Below the pieces are notes generated by a model, which worked only from the letters and a program-made list of their open reading frames with translations, had not been told where the DNA came from and ran no database searches. The position numbers were made by a program, and so were the translations under genes. Source: an uncultured Eubacteriales bacterium (GTDB taxonomy: Bacteria; Bacillota; Clostridia; Oscillospirales; Acutalibacteraceae). From it: a stretch of DNA of 64,000 nt. Location of the stretch: positions 62,001 through 126,000 of the forward strand of contig CAKSNE010000003.1 of the NCBI GenBank assembly GCA_934476085.1, given 5' to 3'. Each line of letters starts with the position of its first letter. Within the stretch, counting starts at the first letter, position 1. This document shows, piece by piece, positions 1-8,482 of this stretch.

Positions 1-674
1 TCGGTTCATCAGGCTCCGGTAAAACAACTCTTTTGCGTTGTTTAAACTTTTTAGAGCAAGCTACCGACGGTATTATAAAGGTTGATAATCAAATTGTTTT
101 TGATCCTGATAAAAAATTAAAGGATAATGAAATAAGAAAAAATCGTCTTCATTTTGGACTTGTTTTTCAGAATTTTAATCTTTTTCCACAGTATACAGCC
201 TTTGAAAATATTACTTTAGCACCAAAACTCGCATTAAAAGGCGGTAATGTTGTATCAGACTGCAATAGTATTGAAGAAATTGAGAAAAATGCCGAAAAAC
301 TTTTAGAGCGAGTAGGTTTGACAGATAAAAAAGATTTTTATCCTTGTCAGCTTTCGGGCGGTCAACAACAGCGTGTGGCTATTGCAAGAGCACTTGCTAT
401 GAGTCCTGATATTCTTTGTTTTGATGAGCCTACAAGTGCGCTTGATCCTGAACTCACAGGCGAAGTTTTAAAGGTTATTAAAGGACTTAAAAGCGGTGAC
501 AGCACAATGATTGTTGTTACTCACGAAATGAATTTTGCAAGAAATGTTGCGGATAAAATTATGTTTATGGCTGATGGCGTTGTTGAAGAATACGGTACGC
601 CTGAAGAAGTTTTTGAAAATCCAAAATCAGAAAAAATGAAAGCATTTTTAGCAAAATCTCTTGAAAATATATAA
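1..674 (+). CDS. Polar amino-acid ABC transporter, ATP-binding subunit (5' partial)
   Basis: The reading frame is already open at base 3, where GSSGSGKTT forms the Walker A motif, so the true start lies about 35 codons before the window. The Q-loop (FQNFNLF), the signature LSGGQQQRV, Walker B ILCFDEP and the H-loop THEM are all present, in the order of the GlnQ/HisP family. These cytoplasmic ATPases drive import of glutamine, cystine or other polar amino acids through a two-permease channel. A short insertion (around GGNVVSDCN) lies between the Q-loop and the helical domain. Partner permease and binding protein would be upstream and are not visible. Substrate is not predictable. Confidence 0.93.
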   Translation, partial: GSSGSGKTTLLRCLNFLEQATDGIIKVDNQIVFDPDKKLKDNEIRKNRLHFGLVFQNFNLFPQYTAFENITLAPKLALKGGNVVSDCNSIEEIEKNAEKLLERVGLTDKKDFYPCQLSGGQQQRVAIARALAMSPDILCFDEPTSALDPELTGEVLKVIKGLKSGDSTMIVVTHEMNFARNVADKIMFMADGVVEEYGTPEEVFENPKSEKMKAFLAKSLENI

Positions 675-688
675 TAAATGTGTATAAT
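661..688 (+). promoter_or_regulatory. Promoter for the MATE gene
   Basis: TTGAAA at 661-666 and TATAAT at 683-688 are separated by 16 bp, a near-consensus sigma-A promoter that overlaps the end of the ABC ATPase gene. Transcription would start near 695, placing a leader of about 120 nt before the MATE start codon. Confidence 0.7.
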
Positions 689-694
689 GGTAGA

Positions 695-800
695 TAGCTA
701 TTCTGCCGCCGGGTAGGACAGCCGTAATAATAGTTACGAAAAGCATCGACTAATTCGTCATTAGGCCTTTGAAGACGATTAGCATCGGTGCTTTTTTATT
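695..800 (+). promoter_or_regulatory. Structured leader ending in an intrinsic terminator (possible riboswitch or attenuator), class unknown
   Basis: Between the promoter and the MATE start the leader can fold into several helices: CTGCC/GGTAG closing a GCCG tetraloop near 702-715, CGTAA/TTACG closing TAATAG, CTAAT/ATTAG closing TCGTC, and a long closing stem in which AAAAGCATCGA (about 738-748) pairs with TCGGTGCTTTT (about 785-795, one G-U) followed by a T-run. The last stem plus T-run is terminator-like and lies just before the ribosome binding site. I could not match it to a riboswitch family from memory. Control of an efflux gene by premature termination is an inference. Confidence 0.5.
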
Positions 801-813
801 TATTGGAGGTTTT

Positions 814-2130
814 ATGGTTAAAAATTCGGTTTTAAAAGAGTTTTCAAAGTATTCATCGCTTAATGTTTTAGGAATGCTCGGTATTTCTTTTTATATTCTT
901 GCTGATACATTCTTTGTTGCAAACGGAATAGGCTCTGATGCACTGGCGGCGCTTAATATTGCTTTGCCTGTTTATTCTCTGGTTCATGGTACTGCGTTGC
1001 TTCTTGGAATGGGCGGGGGAACAAAGTTTTCAATTTATAAAAGTCAGGGAGAAAATAAAAAGGCTAATTCAATTTTTTCTCAAACAATATTAATTGTTGC
1101 AGCATTTGCAGCGGTATATATGCTTGTAGGCTTGTTATTTTCCGGAAATTTAGCAGTAATGCTCGGTGCAGATAATGTGACATTTGATATGACCAATATT
1201 TATTTAAAAATTGTTCTTTTATTTTCGCCTGCGTTTATTTTAAATGAAACTATGATTTGTTTTATAAGAAATGACGGCTCACCGCATTTATCAACCGCAG
1301 GAATGATTGTAGGAAGCTTATTTAACATAGTTTTTGATTATATTTTTATTTATGATTTTAAGCTAGGTATGCTGGGTGCGGTTTTAGCAACAGGTTTTTC
1401 GCCGGTTGTAAGTTTGATGATTTTGTCAACCCACTTTTTAAGAAGAAAAAACAGCTTTAAATTTACTAAAACAAAAATAAATTTTAAAAGCATTTTAAGC
1501 GTTTTTTCAATAGGTTTACCTTCGCTTGTTACTGAATTATCATCAGGTATTGTAATAATAATTTTTAATATTATAATGCTGAAACTTTGCGGTAATCTCG
1601 GCGTTGCGGCTTACGGTGTTATAGCTAATATAGCACTTGTAATATTAGCTATTTTCAACGGTATTGCTCAAGGTGCTCAACCTATAATAAGCAAAAACTA
1701 TGGCAGACAAAACACTAAAAATATGCTTCTTGCTTTTAAATATGCAGCTTTAAGTGCAGTTTTATTGGCATTAGGCTTGTATATAATTATGTTTATTTTT
1801 TCAAATGAAATTACTTTGATTTTCAATAATGAACATAATGAAAGATTGCAAGAGCTTGCAACAACAGGCATAAAGCTTTACTTTATCGGTTGTGTTTTTG
1901 CCGGATTTAATATTATTTCTTCTGCGTTTTTCTCTTCGGTTGAAAATGCAAAAACAGCAAATACAATTTCGCTTCTTCGTGGATTTATAGTTATTATTCC
2001 TTCGGCTATTGTTTTATCGGCTTTATTTTCAATTGACGGACTTTGGCTGTCATTTACTGCTTGTGAGTTTATTGTAAGTATTATTTCTGTTGTATTTTTA
2101 ATAAAAAATATTGCTAAAAAGACGGTTTAA
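814..2130 (+). CDS. MATE family multidrug/metabolite efflux transporter
   Basis: A 438-residue integral membrane protein with about twelve hydrophobic segments arranged as two similar halves, as in MATE exporters (YeeO/DinF/NorM superfamily), which expel cationic drugs or metabolites using Na+ or H+. N-terminal text such as SFYILADTFFVANGIG and the paired LNIALPVYSLVHG match the family. An in-frame TTG at 769 would add 15 residues, but it lies inside the leader stem; ATG 814 has GGAGG at 805-809 and is preferred. Preceded by a structured leader and followed directly by a terminator whose stem contains the stop codon, so it is monocistronic. Substrate unknown. Confidence 0.9.
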   Translation: MVKNSVLKEFSKYSSLNVLGMLGISFYILADTFFVANGIGSDALAALNIALPVYSLVHGTALLLGMGGGTKFSIYKSQGENKKANSIFSQTILIVAAFAAVYMLVGLLFSGNLAVMLGADNVTFDMTNIYLKIVLLFSPAFILNETMICFIRNDGSPHLSTAGMIVGSLFNIVFDYIFIYDFKLGMLGAVLATGFSPVVSLMILSTHFLRRKNSFKFTKTKINFKSILSVFSIGLPSLVTELSSGIVIIIFNIIMLKLCGNLGVAAYGVIANIALVILAIFNGIAQGAQPIISKNYGRQNTKNMLLAFKYAALSAVLLALGLYIIMFIFSNEITLIFNNEHNERLQELATTGIKLYFIGCVFAGFNIISSAFFSSVENAKTANTISLLRGFIVIIPSAIVLSALFSIDGLWLSFTACEFIVSIISVVFLIKNIAKKTV

Positions 2131-2148
2131 AACCGTCTTTTATTTTTT
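2115..2148 (+). terminator. Intrinsic terminator of the MATE gene
   Basis: AAGACGGTTT/AAACCGTCTT stem overlapping the TAA stop, followed by TTATTTTTT. Confidence 0.85.
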
Positions 2149-2156
2149 AAAATGTA

Positions 2157-2185
2157 TTGATAAAAACAGTGCTTTGTGATATAAT
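2157..2185 (+). promoter_or_regulatory. Promoter for the acyltransferase operon
   Basis: TTGATA (2157-2162), 17-bp spacer, TATAAT (2180-2185). Near-perfect sigma-A promoter between the MATE terminator and the next gene. Confidence 0.8.
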
Positions 2186-2234
2186 TAACTGTAATTGTTA
2201 TTATGGGATTTTTGTGTTTTTGAAGGGATAGTTT

Positions 2235-3299
2235 ATGAAAAATGAAAATGTAATTGCGGTTTTATCAAAATACCGTAAAGCATTGATGGGTTTTGCAGCA
2301 CTTTGGATTTTAATGACTCACGAATGGCAAATCATTTCGGCTGACGGTGCTTTTATAAACACTACTGAAAGATTTATAAAAGCAATAGGCTTTTGCGGTG
2401 TTGATATATTCTTTTTGCTTTCGGGAATGGGGCTTACCTATGCAATAAAAAAGGAAAGTTTATTAAGATTTTATTTTAATCGTGTAAAACGAATTTTTAT
2501 ACCTTTTGTTGCGGTAGCCGTAGTTTGTGCGGTAGTCGATAATTGGGGTATGGATTTGTTTTTAAAAAACATTTCCGGCATTAATTTTTATACAGTAAAT
2601 ATTTATTCTTATTTATGGTTTGTTCCGGCAATTTTAACTTTTTATTTATTATTTCCGCTTTATTATGCTATTTTTTCAAAAGCTAAAAATAAAACTCTGT
2701 TTACTCTTGGCGTTTTAGCAATTTGGCTTTTAGTATCAATGATTTTAAAAGATACTTTAAGAGAAGATTTATATGGTTTTACCAACAGAATACCGATTAT
2801 TATTATAGGTGTTTTGTTCGGCTATAACTGTCAAAATAAAAAGAGCGAAACAGGAAAAGGAATTTGGCTGTTTTTTTTAGCAGTTTTGGCATTAGGTTTA
2901 TATCTTGCTTATCAAACTAATTTTAACGGACTTTATATTTTAGTTCCTATTTCAAATTGTTGTTTGCCTAATATTTTGATTTCTGTTTCGTTACCGTTTT
3001 TAATTGCAAAAACAATTGATGTTTTGCATAAATTTATCGGTACCAGATGGCTTTCTTTCACAATAAATAAAGTTTTGTGCTTTTTTGGTATGATGAGTTT
3101 AGAATTTTATTGTGTTCAAGAATGGTTAGCCTCAAAAGTTTTAGGTCAGTTAGTTGAAAAATACGGTGCAGCAATTTCAAACTTATTGTTATTGTGTTTG
3201 GTAACACTATCGGCTTTAGCATTATTCTTTGTAAACAAAGGTTTTGTTTTTGTTGTAAATAAAATTGATAAATGTATTTTTAAGAAAAAGGAGAATTAA
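2235..3299 (+). CDS. Acyltransferase 3 family membrane protein
   Basis: A 354-residue multi-spanning protein with about ten hydrophobic helices and the acyltransferase-3 signature near the start: a small first helix followed by LMTHEWQI, in which the His fits the proposed catalytic His, and GVDIFFLLSGMGLTYA. The family (OafA/WecH/NodX-like) transfers acetyl or succinyl groups to surface sugars or peptidoglycan. The start ATG at 2235 follows GAAGGGAT. It is followed after four bases by a GT39-like membrane protein, suggesting joint work on a cell-surface polymer. The acceptor cannot be told from sequence. Confidence 0.85.
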   Translation: MKNENVIAVLSKYRKALMGFAALWILMTHEWQIISADGAFINTTERFIKAIGFCGVDIFFLLSGMGLTYAIKKESLLRFYFNRVKRIFIPFVAVAVVCAVVDNWGMDLFLKNISGINFYTVNIYSYLWFVPAILTFYLLFPLYYAIFSKAKNKTLFTLGVLAIWLLVSMILKDTLREDLYGFTNRIPIIIIGVLFGYNCQNKKSETGKGIWLFFLAVLALGLYLAYQTNFNGLYILVPISNCCLPNILISVSLPFLIAKTIDVLHKFIGTRWLSFTINKVLCFFGMMSLEFYCVQEWLASKVLGQLVEKYGAAISNLLLLCLVTLSALALFFVNKGFVFVVNKIDKCIFKKKEN

Positions 3300-3303
3300 T
3301 AAT

Positions 3304-4803
3304 TTGGGTATTAAAAAAACTTCGGATATTAAAAAAACAAATCTGTTATTATTCAGTTTTATCGTGTCAGCGGTAATTTTGCTTTTAGGAACTGCAAGTT
3401 CTCCTTTGTTTCCTTATAATGTTTGGGATGACGCTAACTGCTTTTTTACAGTCGGTAAATCTATTTTTAAAGGCAATGTTCTTTATCGTGATATTTTTGA
3501 ACAAAAGGGCCTTTATCTTTATATAATTTACGGGCTTGGCGGTTTTGTTTCGAAAACTTCATTTTTAGGTCCGTTTATATTTGAAGTAATCGCTATGACC
3601 GTTTTTCTTTATTACATAGGAAAGCTTATGAGCTATTATGCTTCAAAAGGCAGTATTTTTGTAGGACTTCCGCTGATTTTAACATTGCTTGTAATTAGTG
3701 AAAGTTTTGAAAAAGGCGGTAGCGCCGAAGAGTTTTGCTTGCCTTTCTTTATGATTTTTCTTTGTCATATGGTTGAAATTATGGATGACAAGGGAAGCGG
3801 TATTACTATTCCGAAAATTATAGTTGACGGCATTATGTTCGCAATAGTTTTTTGGATTAAATTCAATATTGCACTTATTTTTGTCGGAGCTTATCTTGTT
3901 TATTTAATTTATTTTATAGCAAACAAAGATTTCGGCGTTTTATGGCGTTTTATCTTATTGGCAATTGCAGGTTTTGTTTTAGGCTCTTTACCGTGTTTAA
4001 TTTACTTTGCGATAAACGGAGCATTAGGCGACTTGTGGTTTGGCTATTTTTATAGTAATTTGTTCTTGTATCATGAGCCTGTTGTATTTACGGATAAAGC
4101 TATTAGTGTAGTTAATTATACTGCTAATTACATTAAGAAAAATACCTTTATGTCTATGTTTGCTGTTATCGGTATTTTCGGTTTCGGTTTCAGACACAAA
4201 AAAATGAGAGCAGGAAGAGTCTTTTTATTGGTTATGTGGCTTTTCTTCTGGTATGCTTGCGTTGTTAAACCCGGTGTAATCGGAATTTATTATACTTTGC
4301 CTAATATTTTGTTTGCGGTATTCGGTGTTATTGAAATAGGCGAGATTATAAAAGGAAGAGCTTCCTTTAAAGCCGGAAAAGTTATACCTGTTATAACAAG
4401 TATTTGTTGTGCTGTTCTTGTTTATTTCTCGGCTAATGCGGCTTTTCTTCATAAAATTCCAAAAGAAGAGTTAGCACCTTATGAATTTGCACAAATTATT
4501 AAAAAAGAGAAAAATCCTTCTGTTTTAAACTTTGGTTGTTTAGATACAGGTATTTATACATTGGCTGAAGTTACTCCGCCGACAAAATATTTCTGCCGAT
4601 TAAATTTGCAAAACTTTGATGAAATGAATACTGAAACTCAAAAATTAATTGATGAGAAAAAGGTTGATTTTATTGTAGTATTAAATGCTTCTCCTGAGCC
4701 TGATGAGGCTTATAAGGGTTATAAACAGGTTGCCTTTAAAGAACAATATTTAACCGGTGCTACTTGTTACCACTTGTATAAAAAAGTGGATAAAACTAAA
4801 TAA
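3304..4803 (+). CDS. GT39/ArnT-like polytopic membrane glycosyltransferase
   Basis: A 499-residue polytopic protein. After one N-terminal helix comes a conserved extracellular segment with DDANCFFTVGKS and VLYRDIFEQKG, the kind of acidic/aromatic first loop seen in lipid-phosphate-sugar dependent glycosyltransferases of the PMT/ArnT type. About ten more helices and a soluble C-terminal part follow. An ATG at 3265 would overlap the previous gene by 35 bp; TTG at 3304 with AAAGGAG ten bases upstream is the better start. Probably co-transcribed with the acyltransferase upstream. Donor and acceptor unknown; the family call rests on the loop motif and topology. Confidence 0.7.
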   Translation: MGIKKTSDIKKTNLLLFSFIVSAVILLLGTASSPLFPYNVWDDANCFFTVGKSIFKGNVLYRDIFEQKGLYLYIIYGLGGFVSKTSFLGPFIFEVIAMTVFLYYIGKLMSYYASKGSIFVGLPLILTLLVISESFEKGGSAEEFCLPFFMIFLCHMVEIMDDKGSGITIPKIIVDGIMFAIVFWIKFNIALIFVGAYLVYLIYFIANKDFGVLWRFILLAIAGFVLGSLPCLIYFAINGALGDLWFGYFYSNLFLYHEPVVFTDKAISVVNYTANYIKKNTFMSMFAVIGIFGFGFRHKKMRAGRVFLLVMWLFFWYACVVKPGVIGIYYTLPNILFAVFGVIEIGEIIKGRASFKAGKVIPVITSICCAVLVYFSANAAFLHKIPKEELAPYEFAQIIKKEKNPSVLNFGCLDTGIYTLAEVTPPTKYFCRLNLQNFDEMNTETQKLIDEKKVDFIVVLNASPEPDEAYKGYKQVAFKEQYLTGATCYHLYKKVDKTK

Positions 4804-4820
4804 AAAAGCAAGGTGTTTTT

Positions 4821-5954
4821 GTGACAAAAGCTTATTTTGATAATTCTGCTACAACTAAATTATGTGATAAAGCTAAAGAAGCTATTATTTCCGCTTGTGA
4901 TGCTTACGGCAATCCGTCATCACTTCATTCGCTCGGCACTGTTTCGGGCGAAATGCTTGAAAATGCAAGAAAAACTATTGCCGACTCGATTAAAGCCTTA
5001 CCTGAAGAAATTTATTTTACTTCAGGCGGAACAGAGTCTGATAATATGGCGATTGTAGGTGCAGTAAAGGCACTTCGTCGCCGTGGTAATAAAATCGTAA
5101 CAACTGCAATTGAACATTCTGCTATAATAAATACAATGAAACAGTTAGAAGCCGATGGCTTTGAGGTTGTTTATTTAAAGCCCGATGAAAGCGGAACTGT
5201 TCCGATAAGTGCGTTTTTAGACGCAATTGACGAAAAAACAATATTAGTCAGCGTTATGTCGGTCAACAATGAAACAGGTTGTTTTTTACCTATTGATAAA
5301 ATCAAAAAGGTGATTGTTCGCAAAAACAGTCCGGCTTTGTTCCATTGTGATGCTACTCAAAGCTTTATGAAATATGATATAAACCTGAAAAAGTGCGGTA
5401 TTGATTTGCTTACAATTTCGGCTCATAAAATTCATGGACCAAAAGGCGTCGGTGCACTTTATATTAAAAAAGGCGTTAGAATTTTACCCAGAACTTTCGG
5501 CGGTGAACAGGAAAAAGGTCTTCGTCCGGGAACCGAACCGCTTATTCTTATAAACGGCTTTGCGGCAGCGGTTGAAGATTTTGGTGTAAGTACAGAAAAT
5601 GCAAAAAAATGTGCTGAAATTAAGCAGTATATAAAAGAAAAATTAGAAAATTATGAAGATATTATAATTAATTCACCTGAAAATTCGAGTGATTATATTT
5701 TAAATATTTCAGTAATAGGTATAAGAAGTGAAACCATGCTTCATTTTCTTGAGCAAAGAGAAGTTTTTGTTTCATCAGGCTCTGCTTGTGCAAAAGGCAA
5801 GCCTTCTCATGTTTTGTCGGCTTTAGGCTTTTCACCTAAAAGAATTGACTCGGCAATTAGAATCAGTTTTTCAAAATTTAATGATATTTCACAAGCCGAT
5901 CGTTTAATAGACGGAATTATTTCGGCTAGAGATACACTTATAAAATCAAAATAA
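4821..5954 (+). CDS. Cysteine desulfurase (NifS/IscS-like)
   Basis: PLP-dependent enzyme of 377 residues that moves sulfur from cysteine onto its own active-site cysteine for tRNA thiolation or Fe-S clusters. Visible features: ATSGGTES-type cofactor loop (FTSGGTESDN, about 67-75), the Schiff-base lysine K203 in SAHKIHGPKG, and the mobile-loop cysteine C323 in SSGSACAKGK. The GTG start at 4821 follows AAGGTG. thiI begins 13 bp after the stop, which is the usual nifS-thiI arrangement in Firmicutes and points to sulfur supply for 4-thiouridine in tRNA. Confidence 0.93.
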   Translation: MTKAYFDNSATTKLCDKAKEAIISACDAYGNPSSLHSLGTVSGEMLENARKTIADSIKALPEEIYFTSGGTESDNMAIVGAVKALRRRGNKIVTTAIEHSAIINTMKQLEADGFEVVYLKPDESGTVPISAFLDAIDEKTILVSVMSVNNETGCFLPIDKIKKVIVRKNSPALFHCDATQSFMKYDINLKKCGIDLLTISAHKIHGPKGVGALYIKKGVRILPRTFGGEQEKGLRPGTEPLILINGFAAAVEDFGVSTENAKKCAEIKQYIKEKLENYEDIIINSPENSSDYILNISVIGIRSETMLHFLEQREVFVSSGSACAKGKPSHVLSALGFSPKRIDSAIRISFSKFNDISQADRLIDGIISARDTLIKSK

Positions 5955-5967
5955 AAGGAAAAATTAT

Positions 5968-7149
5968 ATGAAAGAAATACTACTTATAAAAAACGGTGAA
6001 ATTGCACTCAAAGGTTTAAATCGTTCAACCTTTGAAGATATGCTTATTAAAAATATTAAAACAGCGCTTAAAGGATTGGGGTTAATCAGAGTAAAGCGTG
6101 CTCAATCAACAATTTATGTTTCTCCTGTTTATGATGATTATGATATGGATGAAGCGGTAGAGCGTATTAAAAAGGTTTTTGGTATTGCAGCATTTTCCCG
6201 TGCGGCAGTTTGTGAAAAAGATATGGATACTATCTTAAAAACTGCGGTTGAGTATTTAAAAGATGATTTGGAATTTGTAAAAACTTTTAAGGTTGAAGCT
6301 AAAAGAGCAGATAAAAAATTCCCGCTTAAAAGTCCTGAAATTTGCCGTGAAACAGGCGCAGCAATACTTCAAAATTATCATCATTTAAAGGTTGATGTTC
6401 ATAACCCTGATGTTACCGTTATGGTTGAAGTTCGTGATTTTGGCGCTTATGTTCATGTTAATCAAATTCAAGGTGCCGGCGGTATGCCTGTCGGCACAGG
6501 CGGAAAGGCGGCAATTTTGATATCAGGCGGTATTGATTCGCCTGTTGCGGCGTATATGTTAAGTAAGCGTGGCGTCAGCCTTACTGCCGTTCATTTTGCT
6601 TCACCGCCATATACTTCAGAGCGTGCTGAAAAGAAAGTTAAAGATTTGCTTAAACAGGTATCAAAATATGCAGGTCCGATTAAATTCTGCTATGTACCTT
6701 TTACAAAAATTCAGGAATCAATCGCAAGAGAATGTCCTGATGATTTAACAACACTTATAATGCGTCGTTATATGATGAAAATTTCAGAAGTTATTGCAAA
6801 GAATAACAACTGCGACGCATTAATAACAGGCGAGAGTATCGGTCAGGTAGCTTCTCAAACTATGAAAGCACTTGCTTGTACTGATTGTGCGGTTGATATG
6901 CCTGTTTTCCGTCCGCTTATAGGTATGGATAAAGAAGAAATTGTTAAAATCAGCCGTAAAATTGATACTTTTGAATTATCAACTTTGCCTTATGAAGATT
7001 GTTGTACTGTGTTTACTCCAAAACACCCTAGAACAAGACCTAATATTCCTGCAGTTATCAAAGCAGAACGCTTTGAAAATTGCGATGAAATGGTAAAAGA
7101 GGCTATTGAAAATACAAGATTTGAAATGATTTATCCAACTGATAATTAA
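5968..7149 (+). CDS. thiI: tRNA 4-thiouridine synthetase ThiI
   Basis: Cytoplasmic enzyme of 393 residues with an N-terminal ferredoxin-like/THUMP region (about 1-165) and a PP-loop ATP pyrophosphatase domain starting with SGGIDSP (186-192). It adenylates U8 of tRNA before sulfur transfer. It lacks the C-terminal rhodanese domain found in E. coli ThiI, as is normal in Firmicutes, where the adjacent NifS paralogue delivers sulfur directly. Start ATG with AAAGGAAAA upstream; cinA follows after 24 bp in the same direction. Confidence 0.95.
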   Translation: MKEILLIKNGEIALKGLNRSTFEDMLIKNIKTALKGLGLIRVKRAQSTIYVSPVYDDYDMDEAVERIKKVFGIAAFSRAAVCEKDMDTILKTAVEYLKDDLEFVKTFKVEAKRADKKFPLKSPEICRETGAAILQNYHHLKVDVHNPDVTVMVEVRDFGAYVHVNQIQGAGGMPVGTGGKAAILISGGIDSPVAAYMLSKRGVSLTAVHFASPPYTSERAEKKVKDLLKQVSKYAGPIKFCYVPFTKIQESIARECPDDLTTLIMRRYMMKISEVIAKNNNCDALITGESIGQVASQTMKALACTDCAVDMPVFRPLIGMDKEEIVKISRKIDTFELSTLPYEDCCTVFTPKHPRTRPNIPAVIKAERFENCDEMVKEAIENTRFEMIYPTDN

Positions 7150-7173
7150 TTTTTAAAAAAGGGATGACTATTT

Positions 7174-8460
7174 TTGAACGCTGAAATTATTTGTGTAGGA
7201 ACAGAACTTGTTTTAGGCGATATTTTAAATACAAACGCCTACTATTTATCTAATCAGTTAGCTTTAAAGGGTATAAATGTTTTTTATCAAATAAGCGTTG
7301 GCGATAATGTAAATCGTTTAACCGATACCTTTTTAACTTCTTATAAAAGAAGCGATTTAATTATCTTGACAGGGGGTTTAGGCCCTACTGCTGATGATAT
7401 TACAATGGAAACTGTTGCAAAAGCACTTGATATAGAAATGGTTAAAAATGAAGAAGCTTATGCAAGAATAGTTGAGTATTTCAAAAAAATCGGCAGAGTT
7501 TTAACTAAAAATAATGATAAACAGGCATATTTGCCAAAGGGCAGTATTGTTTTTCAAAATGAAGTTGGTACAGCTCCCGGTTGTGTTATTGAAAAAGACG
7601 GAAAATCGGTTGTGTTTTTACCGGGTCCGCCTTCTGAACTTAAAGAGATGTATAAAAACTCGCTGGATAAGTATCTTGATAAATTTTCAGATAGCATTAT
7701 AAAATCAAAATTTGTTCATATCTACGGCGTCGGCGAAGCCGGAATTGATGATAAAGCCGCCGATCTTATCAGCGGTACTGATACAACAGTTGCCCCTTAC
7801 GCAAAAGAAGATGAGGCTGAACTTCGTGTTACCGCAAAAGGAAAAACCGCTAGTGAGGCGGAAGAAAAAATTGATAAAACAGTAGAAAAAATCAAAGAAT
7901 TATTCGGCGATGCAATTTACGGATATGACGATGACGATTTACAAAAAGTTGTTGTAAGTCTTTTAAAAGAAAAACACCTTACAGTTGCCACCGCTGAATC
8001 TTGTACCGCAGGATATATTTCAAAAAGAATTACTGATATTTCAGGCGCCAGTGAAATTTTTAATATGGGAATAACAACTTATTCAAATGAGTGTAAAAAT
8101 AAAGAATTACATGTACCGAATGATTTAATTAAAACTTATGGTGCAGTAAGCGAACAGGTTGCCGCTTGTATGGCAAAAGGCGTTCGTTTAAAAAGCGGCG
8201 CTGACATAGGATTATCAATAACAGGTATTGCAGGCCCTAATTCAGACGGCACTGATAAACCGATAGGACTTGCTTATATCGGCTTGTCTGATAAACATAG
8301 AGAATATGTTTTTAAATCGCAAAAAAGCCCGATAAAAGGTCGTGAGTATGTTAGATTTGCTTCTTCATCTCAAGCACTAAACTTGCTTAGACTTTACCTT
8401 TTAAACGGCGGCGATAACCTTGAAAATGTAAAAATAGTTAATGCAACTTTAGAAGAATAG
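7174..8460 (+). CDS. cinA: CinA-family protein (nicotinamide-nucleotide amidohydrolase)
   Basis: A 428-residue two-domain protein. The N-terminal half (about 1-170) is the MoeA/MogA-like COG1058 domain, with GTELVLGDILNTNA and TGGLGPTADDITME. The C-terminal half (about 265-420) is the PncC domain with ATAESCTAGYI and SITGIAGPNS, which hydrolyses nicotinamide mononucleotide to nicotinate mononucleotide in pyridine-nucleotide salvage. The start is TTG 7174 with AAAGGGATG upstream. Often sits beside recA in Firmicutes; here it lies in a thiI-cinA-sortase series instead. Confidence 0.93.
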   Translation: MNAEIICVGTELVLGDILNTNAYYLSNQLALKGINVFYQISVGDNVNRLTDTFLTSYKRSDLIILTGGLGPTADDITMETVAKALDIEMVKNEEAYARIVEYFKKIGRVLTKNNDKQAYLPKGSIVFQNEVGTAPGCVIEKDGKSVVFLPGPPSELKEMYKNSLDKYLDKFSDSIIKSKFVHIYGVGEAGIDDKAADLISGTDTTVAPYAKEDEAELRVTAKGKTASEAEEKIDKTVEKIKELFGDAIYGYDDDDLQKVVVSLLKEKHLTVATAESCTAGYISKRITDISGASEIFNMGITTYSNECKNKELHVPNDLIKTYGAVSEQVAACMAKGVRLKSGADIGLSITGIAGPNSDGTDKPIGLAYIGLSDKHREYVFKSQKSPIKGREYVRFASSSQALNLLRLYLLNGGDNLENVKIVNATLEE

Positions 8461-8482
8461 TATTTTTTAAGGAGTTTTTGTT

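Noticed and set aside
769..813. TTG 769 start for the MATE gene
   Set aside because: It lies within the leader terminator stem and lacks a ribosome binding site; ATG 814 has GGAGG at the right distance.
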